Of a DNA stretch of 64,000 bases, positions 46,397 to 54,574 are shown piece after piece. The notes under the pieces were generated by a model. That model ran no database searches and was not told the DNA's origin. It saw nothing but the letters and a program-made list of their open reading frames with translations. A program made the position numbers and the translations under genes. Every line of letters begins with the position of its first letter. Positions within the stretch are counted from its first letter, which is position 1. The stretch comes from an uncultured Clostridia bacterium. GTDB lineage: Bacteria > Bacillota > Clostridia > Oscillospirales > Acutalibacteraceae. Location of the stretch: contig CALHND010000002.1 of the NCBI GenBank assembly GCA_938034875.1, positions 288,021 to 352,020 on the forward strand, in the 5' to 3' direction.

Positions 46397-47770
46397 CTAT
46401 TTTTTTGCCAAAGCATCTACAGCCTGACGAATATTATGAACGCCTACAAGCTGTATGCCGTATTTATTTTCGCCCATTGCCTTTACGCAACGATATGGCA
46501 TTATGCAAGTTTTGAATCCCAGTCGAGCCGCCTCCGCAACTCGCATTTCGGCGCTCGGCACTGTACGCACCTCGCCCGCAAGTCCAATTTCGCCAAAAGC
46601 CACAACATCATCCGGAATAACAAAATCCTTAAGCCCTGATACGAGCGTAAGTGCCACCGCCAAGTCGGTTGCAGGCTCGTCCAAACGGAATCCGCCAACA
46701 ATGTTGAGATATGTATCAAGGTTTGAGAAAAAGTAGCCGCAACGCTTTTCAAGCACCGCAAGAATAAGGCTCATTCGATTATAATCGAATCCCGTTGACA
46801 TGCGGCGCGGATTGCCGAAGCCGCTGGTTGTAACCAGCCCCTGCACCTCGGCTAAAATGGGGCGTGACCCCTCTAAAACACAGGCAACGCATGTGCCGCT
46901 GACATTAGCAGGTCTGCCTGAAAGCAGCATTTTTGACGGATTTTCAACCTCACACAGACCCTTATCACGCATTTCAAACACGCCAATTTCATTGGTGGAG
47001 CCGAAACGGTTTTTAACAGCGCGCAGTATGCGGTAAGATAGATTTCGGTCGCCCTCAAAGTAAAGCACCGCATCAACAATATGTTCCATAACCTTTGGTC
47101 CTGCAATAGAACCTTCTTTATTAACATGGCCGATTACAAAAATCGGAATATCGCTGCCCTTTGCCGTGCGCAACAGCATATTTGTACATTCCCTAACCTG
47201 CGTAACCGAACCGGGTGATGAACTGATATCGGACAGAGACATTGTCTGAATAGAGTCAATTATTACTAGGTCGGGGCGCGTCTGACGTACATATTCGCAA
47301 ATGGTTTGAACGTCTGTTTGCGCCATTATGCTGAGGCTTTCGGTGTCTACACCCAGACGATCAGCACGCAGCTTAATTTGGCGCTGTGATTCCTCTCCCG
47401 ACACATACAGTATCTGCATGGTTGCGCCAAGATGCTGGCAAATTTGCAGCATCATGGTTGATTTGCCTATACCGGGGTCACCGCCAAGCAAAACAAGCGA
47501 ACCTTTTACAATTCCGCCGCCCAGCACTCGGTCAAGCTCACCTACACCTGTATGACAACGGTGTTCATCGTCTGTTCCGATTTCACGCAAACGGTTTGCA
47601 TTAAATTCAGCGCCTGAAATGGCTCTCCGCGCCTTTTCTTTTGCAGGTGCAGCTTCAACAAATTCCTCATTGAGCGTACCCCACTCACCACAATTTGGGC
47701 ATTTGCCGTACCAGCCAAGACTCTCTGTGCCGCACTGGGAACATATGTAAACTGTTTTGGCTTTTGCCAT
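46397..47770 (-). CDS. radA: DNA repair protein RadA
   Basis: A 457-residue RecA-like branch-migration helicase. The N-terminal zinc finger CSQCGTESLGWYGKCPNCGEW (residues 10-30) is read as CSQC and CPNC pairs. The RecA core has GGDPGIGKST and the RadA-specific KNRFGSTNEIG, and the Lon-like C-terminal domain holds GFRLDEPATDLAVALTL. A GGGAG site precedes the ATG. It lies between cwlD and the phosphatase and is read from the promoter at 48.5 kb. Confidence 0.96.
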   Translation of the reverse strand: MAKAKTVYICSQCGTESLGWYGKCPNCGEWGTLNEEFVEAAPAKEKARRAISGAEFNANRLREIGTDDEHRCHTGVGELDRVLGGGIVKGSLVLLGGDPGIGKSTMMLQICQHLGATMQILYVSGEESQRQIKLRADRLGVDTESLSIMAQTDVQTICEYVRQTRPDLVIIDSIQTMSLSDISSSPGSVTQVRECTNMLLRTAKGSDIPIFVIGHVNKEGSIAGPKVMEHIVDAVLYFEGDRNLSYRILRAVKNRFGSTNEIGVFEMRDKGLCEVENPSKMLLSGRPANVSGTCVACVLEGSRPILAEVQGLVTTSGFGNPRRMSTGFDYNRMSLILAVLEKRCGYFFSNLDTYLNIVGGFRLDEPATDLAVALTLVSGLKDFVIPDDVVAFGEIGLAGEVRTVPSAEMRVAEAARLGFKTCIMPYRCVKAMGENKYGIQLVGVHNIRQAVDALAKK

Positions 47771-47776
47771 TTATTT

Positions 47777-48475
47777 TCAACTCCCACAAATGTAGTTATT
47801 CAATCCTGATGAAATCGCAAATGCAAGTTTCATTTGATATTCATCATTTTTAAGATTCTGCAGGTCATCCTGATTAGATAAAAATCCACATTCGACCAAA
47901 ACTGCGGTCGTTGTGGCGTGGTAAATTAAATAAACATCGTCTGTGCATGGCTTTATCACACGGTCATTATTTGGTTGAACCTCACGCATCGATGCTTGAA
48001 TTTGGGTTGCAAGTTCCTTTGAACCATCGGTACTGTCGCTGTAAAACATTTGTGCGCCGTTACAATATGACGCAGAAAAATTATTTTGATGCACACACAA
48101 ATATATACTGCCGGGATTTTCCTGCATAACCGAATAACGATACATTATGTCGGAGCGCTTTTTTTGACGTGTATTTGCTCCTTCAGTATTTAGTGCTGTA
48201 TCAGTATCACGCAGCATAATTACGTTATAGCCGTACAGGTTGAGTAGCTGCTCCAGTTTAAGTGAAACGGCGAGGTTAATGTCCTTTTCCACCGTTCCAT
48301 CAGATGCTACTGCACCCCCGTCAAATCCGCCGTGACCTGCGTCAATTATGACAGTTTGACGCTTTGAAGTATTTGCTCTTCTGCCGATATCTCCGGTTGC
48401 AGACAAGCAAAAGGCAAGAAAAACCGCTGCCACAATCAAAAGAACCGTATTACGCAGCTGCTTTACATTCATCAT
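47777..48475 (-). CDS. cwlD: N-acetylmuramoyl-L-alanine amidase, CwlD-like
   Basis: A 232-residue Amidase_3 protein with an N-terminal membrane anchor (about residues 6-28). It shows zinc-site motifs IDAGHGGFDGGAV, LCVHQNNFSAS and the catalytic-Glu segment LVECGFLSNQDDLQN. The size and single domain fit CwlD, which removes peptide side chains during spore cortex muramic-lactam formation. The assignment to CwlD rather than another amidase is likely but not proven. A GAGGTGG site precedes tandem ATG codons; the first is used here. Confidence 0.82.
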   Translation of the reverse strand: MMNVKQLRNTVLLIVAAVFLAFCLSATGDIGRRANTSKRQTVIIDAGHGGFDGGAVASDGTVEKDINLAVSLKLEQLLNLYGYNVIMLRDTDTALNTEGANTRQKKRSDIMYRYSVMQENPGSIYLCVHQNNFSASYCNGAQMFYSDSTDGSKELATQIQASMREVQPNNDRVIKPCTDDVYLIYHATTTAVLVECGFLSNQDDLQNLKNDEYQMKLAFAISSGLNNYICGS

Positions 48476-48519
48476 TTTTAAACCACCTCATACTAATTTA
48501 TGCGGCGGTATGATAATAA

Positions 48520-48548
48520 ATTATAGCATACTGTCAGCTTATTGTCAG
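48520..48548 (-). promoter_or_regulatory. promoter of cwlD-radA-phosphatase
   Basis: CTGACA, 17 bp ending in TGC, then TATAAT (extended -10). It lies between the metA terminator and cwlD. Confidence 0.8.
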
Positions 48549-48562
48549 TAGTTTTTTAATAA

Positions 48563-48591
48563 AAAGCCCCGACTTTCACAGTCGGGGCTTT
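48563..48591 (-). terminator. terminator of the methionine operon
   Basis: AAAGCCCCGACT and AGTCGGGGCTTT form a perfect 12-bp stem with a 5-base loop, followed on the minus strand by TTTATTAAAAAAC. It ends four bases from the metA stop. Confidence 0.92.
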
Positions 48592-48595
48592 AAAA

Positions 48596-49513
48596 CTAAT
48601 TAATTTCTTTAATATCGTACGGTGTGGTTTGATATACAAAGTAATTTAGCCAGTTAGAATAAATTAAATTCGCATGTGCGCGCCATCTAACAATGGGCGG
48701 CTGTGTCGGGTCATCATTTTGAAAGTAGTTTTTAGGAACTTCGATAGGCTTCCCTGCTGTTACATCCCTAACATACTCGTCTTTAAGCGTATTAGGATCG
48801 TACTCCGAATGGCCTGTAATGAAAATCTGCTTGCCGTTTTCGGTCATGATGGCGTATATGCCAGCTTCTTCGCTTTCGGCCAAAATTTTAAGATCTTCGA
48901 CCGCTTCAACATCTTGTTTATTAATTGTCGTGTGGCGAGAATGAGGCACATAAAAGGAATCATCAAAGCCGCGGAATAAAATTGAACGCTTGTAAGAAAC
49001 GGTATGTTTAAAAACACCGAACATCTTACTTTCAAGAGGTTGCTTATCTATACCAAAATGGTAGTAAAGCCCCGCCTGCGCGCCCCAACAAATGTGGAAT
49101 GTGCTGTGGACATGAGTTTTTGACCATTCCATTATTTCACAAAGCTCATCCCAGTACTCCACTTCCTCAAATGGTAGATGCTCAACCGGTGCGCCTGTGA
49201 TTATCATGCCGTCAAAATTTGTGTCACGCACATCATCAAAGGTTTTGTAAAATGCCAATAAATGCTCTGCCGCAGTGTTTTTTGAGTTGTGCGTGGTTGT
49301 ATGAATAAGCTCCAATTCAACCTGAAGCGGCGTATTACCCAGCAGACGCGAAAGCTGCGTTTCGGTTTCGATTTTTTTTGGCATCAGGTTAAGCACCAGT
49401 ATGCGAAGCGGACGAATATCCTGTGATGTCGCGCGCGTATCGGTCATTACAAATATATTTTCATCATTAAGCGTTTTAACCGCGGGCAGATCATTCGGTA
49501 TTCTGATTGGCAT
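48596..49513 (-). CDS. metAA: homoserine O-acetyltransferase (MetA family)
   Basis: A 305-residue MetA-type acyltransferase that activates homoserine for methionine synthesis. The nucleophile is Cys142 in HICWGAQAG, and the His/Glu pair lies in ITGHSEYDP. The residue at position 111, after TGAPV, is Glu. In this family Glu111 goes with acetyl-CoA use and Gly with succinyl-CoA. This agrees with the O-acetylhomoserine sulfhydrylase encoded just upstream. AAGGAGAT precedes the ATG, and the gap to the upstream gene is 16 bases. Confidence 0.94.
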   Translation of the reverse strand: MPIRIPNDLPAVKTLNDENIFVMTDTRATSQDIRPLRILVLNLMPKKIETETQLSRLLGNTPLQVELELIHTTTHNSKNTAAEHLLAFYKTFDDVRDTNFDGMIITGAPVEHLPFEEVEYWDELCEIMEWSKTHVHSTFHICWGAQAGLYYHFGIDKQPLESKMFGVFKHTVSYKRSILFRGFDDSFYVPHSRHTTINKQDVEAVEDLKILAESEEAGIYAIMTENGKQIFITGHSEYDPNTLKDEYVRDVTAGKPIEVPKNYFQNDDPTQPPIVRWRAHANLIYSNWLNYFVYQTTPYDIKEIN

Positions 49514-49529
49514 AGGTTATCTCCTTTGA

Positions 49530-50810
49530 TTAAATATTATCAAGTGCCTGACTTATGTCAGCAATAAGGTCATCTGCATTTTCAATTCCGCACGAAAAAC
49601 GGACTAAATCGGGTGAAATACCTGCCGCTGCAAGCTCGACGTCGGTCATCTGGCGATGTGTTGTGCTTGCCGGATGCAGACAGCAAGTGCGTGCGTCTGC
49701 TACATGGGTCTCTATTGCTGCAAGCTTCAGCCCAGCCATGAATTTTTCAGCAGCGGCACGACCGCCCTTTACTCCAAAGCTAACAACTCCGCATGTGCCA
49801 TTCGGCATATATTTTTGGGCCCTTTCGTAATACTCATCACCCTCAAGTGACGGATATTTTACCCACTCAATGCGACTGTCATTTTTAAGGAATTTGGCTA
49901 CCGCAAGCCCGTTTTCACAGTGACGCTTAATTCTGACATGCAGGCTTTCAAGTCCAACATTAAGCAAAAATGCGTTTTGGGGTGATTGTACTGAGCCAAA
50001 ATCGCGCATAAGCTGAACTGTTGCTTTTGTAATATAAGCTCCGCCGATGCCAAATCTTTCGGTGTATGTTACACCGTGATAGCTGTCATCAGGTGTGCAC
50101 AGTCCGGGGAATTTATCCGGATATTTAGTCCAGTCGAAATTTCCGCTGTCAACTATGCATCCACCGACCGCTGCCCCGTGGCCATCCATGTATTTTGTGG
50201 TCGAGTGAGTGATGATGTCTGCACCCCACTCAAACGGGCGGCAATTTATTGGTGTTGCAAAAGTGTTGTCAATAATCAGCGGCACTCCGTGAGCGTGTGC
50301 AGCGTTTGCAAATTTTTCAATATCAAGCACAGTAAGTGCGGGATTTGCTATGGTTTCGCCAAAAACAGCCTTTGTATTCGGGCGGAATGCTGCGTTAAGT
50401 TCCTCATCGGTGCATTCGGGAGAGACGAATGTAAATTCAATGCCCATTCTGCTCATTGTTACAGCAAACAAATTATATGTACCGCCATAAATTGCTGATG
50501 AACAAACGATGTGGTCACCGCAAGAGGCGATGTTAAAAACAGAATAAAATGATGCTGCCTGGCCGGACGATGTCAGCATTGCAGCTGTACCGCCTTCCAT
50601 TTCACATATTTTAGCTGCAACAGCGTCGCAGGTTGGATTTTGCAGGCGGGAATAAAAATATCCACTTGCCTCCAAGTCAAACAACTTACCCATATCTTCG
50701 CTTGTCGAGTATTTAAATGTTGTACTCTGAATAATAGGGATTTGACGCGGCTCTCCGTTTTTAGGAGTATAGCCTCCCTGAACGCATTTAGTTTCAATTT
50801 TGTAGTTCAT
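49530..50810 (-). CDS. O-acetylhomoserine sulfhydrylase
   Basis: A 426-residue PLP enzyme (Cys/Met metabolism family) converting O-acetylhomoserine and sulfide to homocysteine. The PLP Lys lies in THSTTKYMDGHG (near residue 205), and other family motifs are TSSGQAASFYSV and PLIIDNTFATP. The start is the ATG at 50810 with GAGGTG upstream; a longer reading runs into the leader. It is the first gene after the T-box and is followed by metA, so the two enzymes of direct sulfhydrylation share one control. Confidence 0.94.
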   Translation of the reverse strand: MNYKIETKCVQGGYTPKNGEPRQIPIIQSTTFKYSTSEDMGKLFDLEASGYFYSRLQNPTCDAVAAKICEMEGGTAAMLTSSGQAASFYSVFNIASCGDHIVCSSAIYGGTYNLFAVTMSRMGIEFTFVSPECTDEELNAAFRPNTKAVFGETIANPALTVLDIEKFANAAHAHGVPLIIDNTFATPINCRPFEWGADIITHSTTKYMDGHGAAVGGCIVDSGNFDWTKYPDKFPGLCTPDDSYHGVTYTERFGIGGAYITKATVQLMRDFGSVQSPQNAFLLNVGLESLHVRIKRHCENGLAVAKFLKNDSRIEWVKYPSLEGDEYYERAQKYMPNGTCGVVSFGVKGGRAAAEKFMAGLKLAAIETHVADARTCCLHPASTTHRQMTDVELAAAGISPDLVRFSCGIENADDLIADISQALDNI

Positions 50811-50851
50811 TTCATTCACCTCATAATGATTTTTAGCTGGTATAATAAATA

Positions 50852-51131
50852 AAAACGCCCTCGCCCATGTGAAAAACACACATAAGGACGAAAGCGAAAG
50901 CTTCGTGTTACCACCTTAATTTATTTGCTTCTCGCAAAGCAAACCTCTGCGGGTACTATCATACCCCGTCGCTGTAATGGGCGACCCCATCGTAGCCTAA
51001 AGCAAAATTGCCGTCGGTACGCTGCTCCGAGACCATTTTCAGTAATGAATTGCGCGCTTCTTTTCAGCTTACGAAGCTCTCTGTATCGCTCACCATTGCC
51101 TACTTTTCTCTTCATTGCATTTGCTTATATG
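50852..51131 (-). promoter_or_regulatory. T-box leader, Met-type specifier
   Basis: The leader of about 280 nt contains the conserved T-box AATTAAGGTGGTAACACG (50904-50921), a stem-I AGTA motif with GAGAAAAGTAGG near the 5' end, and a specifier region TGAAAATGGTCTC in which ATG (51034-51036) is the likely Met codon. A competing terminator hairpin (about 50852-50896: CGCTTTCGTCC, TTATGTGTG, a T loop and the complementary arm) ends in TTTTTATTT. Uncharged tRNA-Met would favour antitermination and expression of the downstream methionine genes. Confidence 0.93.
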
Positions 51132-51137
51132 TCTAGA

Positions 51138-51166
51138 ATTATACTTTACATGTTTTCATTTGTCAA
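51138..51166 (-). promoter_or_regulatory. consensus promoter of the T-box leader
   Basis: TTGACA, 17 bp, TATAAT on the minus strand, about 7 bp upstream of the leader 5' end. Confidence 0.92.
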
Positions 51167-51184
51167 CTGCTAATTTTTTTGGAT

Positions 51185-51922
51185 TTAATCCTCGTATTTG
51201 TATGTGTCCATGTATTTCAGCTTAAATAAATTTGCTTTGTGCATTCTGTCAATGCGCTGTTTTGTTTCAGCGTCGGGCTCTATACCTTCACGAATGTATT
51301 TATCCAGCGTGTCGTAGGTAAAGCCAAGATTGTCCTCGTCGGTTTTTCCGCACAGGCCGTCAATGGGCGTCTTTTCGACTAATTTTGCAGGCAAGCCTAC
51401 ATATTTACCGATAGCACGCACCTCTGCTACTGTAAAGTTGGCAAGCGGAGAAAAGTCCCCTGCCGCATCTCCGTATCGGGTGGAATATCCTACCCAATCC
51501 TCCGACAAATTGCACGTGTTTGCAACCCGGCCGTTTTGCGACTGTGCTACGGCATAAACCGTAGCCATTCTGACTCGAGCAGGCAAATTAAATCGTGTCT
51601 GTTGTGTAAGCCCCATGCCTTTTGCAATCTCATCGGTTATTGCATTTACGGCTGCACCTATATTTACGGTATAATTTTTTATTCCCAAAAACTCGCAAAG
51701 TTCAAAAGAGTAATCAATGTCGCTTTGCTCGCCCTGCGGCATCATAACGCCAATAACGCGCTCTTTACCTAGCGCCTTTACACAAAGAGCCGCCACAACC
51801 GAGCTGTCTTTACCACCCGAAATACCCAGCACAGCATTGCAACCTTTGCCGTTATTCTCAAACCAATTTCGTATCCATTCTATGCAACCATTTGTTGCTC
51901 TTTCAACATCAAACTTATACAT
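51185..51922 (-). CDS. nadE: NH3-dependent NAD+ synthetase
   Basis: A 245-residue ammonia-dependent NAD synthase that amidates nicotinate adenine dinucleotide. The PP-loop GISGGKDSSVVAALC lies near residue 32, and SEDWVGYSTRYGDAAGDFSPLANF holds the product-site residues. No glutaminase domain is present, so free ammonia is used. The start is the ATG at 51922; the reading frame stays open further upstream but lies inside the previous gene. It overlaps that gene by eight bases. Confidence 0.94.
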   Translation of the reverse strand: MYKFDVERATNGCIEWIRNWFENNGKGCNAVLGISGGKDSSVVAALCVKALGKERVIGVMMPQGEQSDIDYSFELCEFLGIKNYTVNIGAAVNAITDEIAKGMGLTQQTRFNLPARVRMATVYAVAQSQNGRVANTCNLSEDWVGYSTRYGDAAGDFSPLANFTVAEVRAIGKYVGLPAKLVEKTPIDGLCGKTDEDNLGFTYDTLDKYIREGIEPDAETKQRIDRMHKANLFKLKYMDTYKYED

Positions 51923-52493
51923 TTTTCGTCGATTTTTCCTTCCTGTTACCGCGATAAAGGCCGGTTTCGCTTGTAAATGATATTCTTGCAAGCCCCATTC
52001 GATAGCCCATGCCGTACACAACCGGCTCGGTAAAAACAGTCAGCACTGACGCAGCAACAGCAAACAAGCTTTGCTCCGAAATGGTTAATGTGGTCGGCAT
52101 GAGTATCTGATCAAGTGAAAAATACGGTGCATTTATCAAACGGTAAGCCTGAAGGATTGAAAAATCAACCACACCGAAGCGTGCAAGTATAAGTAAAATG
52201 CCGCATATGGCGTACGGAACGGCCACCAGACAGCCGATTTTAGCACCTCTAAAAACATCGCGTTTAATATAGCCGTAGTTTATCTTGTTATGGTCTTTTG
52301 AACCCAAATTGTACATTTTATTGTACGGCAAAATGAGGAATATGCCAAGGCAAAAAAGCTGTGAAAGAATGATACCGAATTTATTGTTTATAACTGAAAT
52401 AATTGCTACTGATACCACCAGACACATAAATCTGTATGCAAGCGACCAAATAAACATTTGGGCTGCTTTTGATACAATGCTGTACTTTTCCAC
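51915..52493 (-). CDS. membrane protein of unknown family (GTG start)
   Basis: A 192-residue integral membrane protein with about five hydrophobic segments and a positively charged C-terminus (GNRKEKSTKNV). I do not recognise the family. The GTG at 52493 has AGAGGA nine bases upstream and is preferred to the GTG at 52511. It is read from a promoter overlapping the TIGR04086 gene end and is coupled to nadE by an eight-base overlap. Confidence 0.75.
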   Translation of the reverse strand: MEKYSIVSKAAQMFIWSLAYRFMCLVVSVAIISVINNKFGIILSQLFCLGIFLILPYNKMYNLGSKDHNKINYGYIKRDVFRGAKIGCLVAVPYAICGILLILARFGVVDFSILQAYRLINAPYFSLDQILMPTTLTISEQSLFAVAASVLTVFTEPVVYGMGYRMGLARISFTSETGLYRGNRKEKSTKNV

Positions 52494-52524
52494 TTTTTCG
52501 CTTCCTCTCACTTATTTTCCTGTT

Positions 52525-52553
52525 ATTATATCATCTTATGCATATTATATCAA
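52525..52553 (-). promoter_or_regulatory. promoter of the membrane protein-nadE pair
   Basis: TTGATA, 17 bp, TATAAT on the minus strand; the -35 overlaps the stop codon of the preceding gene. Confidence 0.75.
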
Positions 52554-52957
52554 ATGATTTTTCGTTTTGCGGATGAATTGACTCCCAAAATACCGCCAAG
52601 CGCCCCTGCAAGTGTCATTATTATAAATCGCATGGGTGTAAAAATGGAAAATGTGCCGCCATCAATAAAAAGTGACACGATAAAGGTGATTGCAAACAGT
52701 GCGAGTCCCGTCAAGCCTCCAATTATCATGCCCTGCTCTCTCATTGACCGCGCCGCTGCAACTCCGCCGATAACCGAACCAATGCCAGCCGCCACCAGTG
52801 CAATTGGCATTGCTGCCGTCTGCGGCATATCGCGTATGACAAAAAACAGTGCACATAACATTATTATGGCAGCGATAACTAAGGCGCCGGTGATCATACC
52901 CGTTAAAAGTGGACGCAAATACTTATTACTTGGCTCATTTCTTTTTCTCTTATTCAT
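52550..52957 (-). CDS. TIGR04086 family membrane protein
   Basis: A 135-residue protein with four hydrophobic segments and Gly-rich turns (AGIGSVIGGVAAARSMRE and LAGALGGILGV), matching TIGR04086 proteins that occur beside yajC in Clostridia. Function unknown. Its Shine-Dalgarno GGGAGG (52966-52971) lies inside the 3' arm of the yajC terminator hairpin, eight bases before the ATG. Translation may therefore depend on that hairpin being open. Confidence 0.85.
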   Translation of the reverse strand: MNKRKRNEPSNKYLRPLLTGMITGALVIAAIIMLCALFFVIRDMPQTAAMPIALVAAGIGSVIGGVAAARSMREQGMIIGGLTGLALFAITFIVSLFIDGGTFSIFTPMRFIIMTLAGALGGILGVNSSAKRKII

Positions 52958-53002
52958 ATAAAAAACCTCCCGAACATGCTTTTGTAAAGCATATTCGGGA
53001 GG
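52958..53002 (-). terminator. terminator after yajC that contains the next gene's ribosome site
   Basis: On the minus strand CCTCCCGAATATGC pairs with GCATGTTCGGGAGG, followed by TTTTTTAT. The closing GGGAGG also acts as the ribosome site of the TIGR04086 gene. Confidence 0.85.
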
Positions 53003-53019
53003 CGTTTTTATTATGCTGA

Positions 53020-53331
53020 TTATTCGTGAACTGTCAGGTTTTGGCCAATAGCAGAGCGCTGAATCTGAATTTTGGAACGATCGCCCGATGACTCGATAAC
53101 GAGGCTATCCTCTTTAAGAGAAACTACTCGGCCGCAAATGCCGCCGATAGTGATAATTTCATCGCCAATCTGAAGATTTGCTCTCATTTCCTTTTCTTTC
53201 TTCTGCTGCTTTTTCTGCGGACGAATGAGCATAAAGTACATAAGCGCGATAAATACAACAATCATGATAAGGGATGTCCACATGGAACCCTGCTGAGGCG
53301 TAGTTGTCGCATTTAAAAGAATGAAATTCAT
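53020..53331 (-). CDS. yajC: preprotein translocase subunit YajC
   Basis: A 103-residue membrane protein with one N-terminal helix (about residues 17-37) and the YajC core LMYFMLIRPQKKQQKKEKEMRANLQIGDEIITIGGICG, read as FMLIRPQKKQQKK then GDEIITIGGICG. YajC associates with the SecDF complex. A GGGAGG site precedes the ATG. It has its own promoter and terminator. Confidence 0.94.
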   Translation of the reverse strand: MNFILLNATTTPQQGSMWTSLIMIVVFIALMYFMLIRPQKKQQKKEKEMRANLQIGDEIITIGGICGRVVSLKEDSLVIESSGDRSKIQIQRSAIGQNLTVHE

Positions 53332-53368
53332 TATTTACCCTCCCTATAATTTTTTACTTATCTTTATA

Positions 53369-53397
53369 ATTATACACCAAATAAATCATAAAGTAAA
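53369..53397 (-). promoter_or_regulatory. predicted promoter of yajC
   Basis: TTTACT, 17 bp, TATAAT on the minus strand, about 30 bp upstream of the ATG. Confidence 0.6.
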
Positions 53398-53401
53398 GAA
53401 A

Positions 53402-54454
53402 TTATTCGAAATTCACTGTTTCATTAAGTGAAGCAGACTTGAAAGCCGCTTCCATAAGACGAAATACACGCAACACGCTTTCGTTTGATACAAGCTGTTT
53501 TTCGATTCCCTCGACTGCCGCTATAACATTGCGGTAAAAACCTTTTATATCAGTTTCAACCGTTGGTAATGGCATATGCCTTATTGAATCATCACGACGC
53601 GGTGCCATTGTTTTTGTTATTCCGCTGGCTGTCAAAACGGGAACTACCTCCCCGTTTTCGCCTACGCTCTTTACTATCTCGCCGTCATCAGCATGCCAAC
53701 CTCTTATAATTGCCGAGCCGTCACGTCCGAGCATATACCAGTGTGGCAACTCAATAAAATTTGACGTGCCAACCTCAACAATTGCAAGAAGGCCGCCTTC
53801 AAAGGTCAGCCAAACTGTTATTCCGTCATCGCAAAGCTCATTTGTAACATGCTCAAGGCGACAGTAAACCTTTTTAATTTTTTCAGGCACGAGCTGAAGC
53901 GTTTGATCAAGCAGATGAACGCCCCAATCGAGCATCATTCCGCCGCCGTGCTGGGGCAACTGTCTCCAGTCATTCGGTATTCCGTGTGCCCCCTGCACTC
54001 TGCGCTCAAGCCTATGTACTAAACCGATTTCACCTGATTCGTACACTTTTTTCATTACAAGAAAATCTGCATCCCATCGTCTGTTTTGATGAACAATCAG
54101 TACCTTGCCGCATTCATCGGCAACACGAATCATATCCTCAAATTCAGCCGAGGACATTGCCACCGGTTTTTCACATACTACATTTTTTCCCGACCGCAAA
54201 GCCGCTACTGCAAGGTCGTGATGAGAATCGTTGGGCGTTGCAACAGTAATTATATCAATGCTTTCGTCAGCGAGCATTTCGTCATAACTTTTATACACAC
54301 GGCGCTTGCACTCTGTTTTGGCAAACTCCATGCGTTTAGGGTCAATATCGTAAACCCCTGCTACTTCTATGTTTTCAATTTCGTCAATTATGGTGCTGTG
54401 CCAGTGACCCTGACCACCAAAACCGACAATGCCGACTACATGAGATTTTTTCAT
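53402..54454 (-). CDS. Gfo/Idh/MocA family oxidoreductase
   Basis: A 350-residue NAD(P)-dependent sugar-type dehydrogenase. The N-terminal Rossmann fold has VGIVGFGGQGHWHSTII (residues 7-23), VVCEKPVAMS is the EKP catalytic motif, and the C-terminal alpha/beta substrate domain has DWGVHLLDQTL. Members oxidise or epimerise myo-inositol, glucose or related polyols; this substrate is not determinable. It is a single gene with its own AT-rich promoter. GGGAG lies ten bases before the ATG. Confidence 0.9.
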   Translation of the reverse strand: MKKSHVVGIVGFGGQGHWHSTIIDEIENIEVAGVYDIDPKRMEFAKTECKRRVYKSYDEMLADESIDIITVATPNDSHHDLAVAALRSGKNVVCEKPVAMSSAEFEDMIRVADECGKVLIVHQNRRWDADFLVMKKVYESGEIGLVHRLERRVQGAHGIPNDWRQLPQHGGGMMLDWGVHLLDQTLQLVPEKIKKVYCRLEHVTNELCDDGITVWLTFEGGLLAIVEVGTSNFIELPHWYMLGRDGSAIIRGWHADDGEIVKSVGENGEVVPVLTASGITKTMAPRRDDSIRHMPLPTVETDIKGFYRNVIAAVEGIEKQLVSNESVLRVFRLMEAAFKSASLNETVNFE

Positions 54455-54488
54455 ATGCGAAGCACTCCCTTGTCACGAAAACTTTTAT

Positions 54489-54527
54489 ATATATTTATAA
54501 TTATAAATATATTTTATACAAATTCAA
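54489..54527 (-). promoter_or_regulatory. promoter with 24-bp AT palindrome for the Gfo/Idh gene
   Basis: TTGAAT (54522-54527), 16 bp, TATAAT (54500-54505). A perfect 24-bp palindrome at 54489-54512 (half-site TTATAAATATAT) is centred on the -10, as an operator might be. Confidence 0.5.
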
Positions 54528-54574
54528 CCAATTAAGGCAGTATTTTTCACCGTTTCGCTCAATTTTGCAAATAA

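Noticed and set aside
52554..52961. 135-codon open frame on the plus strand exactly opposite the TIGR04086 gene
   Set aside because: It mirrors a real membrane gene almost base for base, has no ribosome site, and its protein resembles no family.
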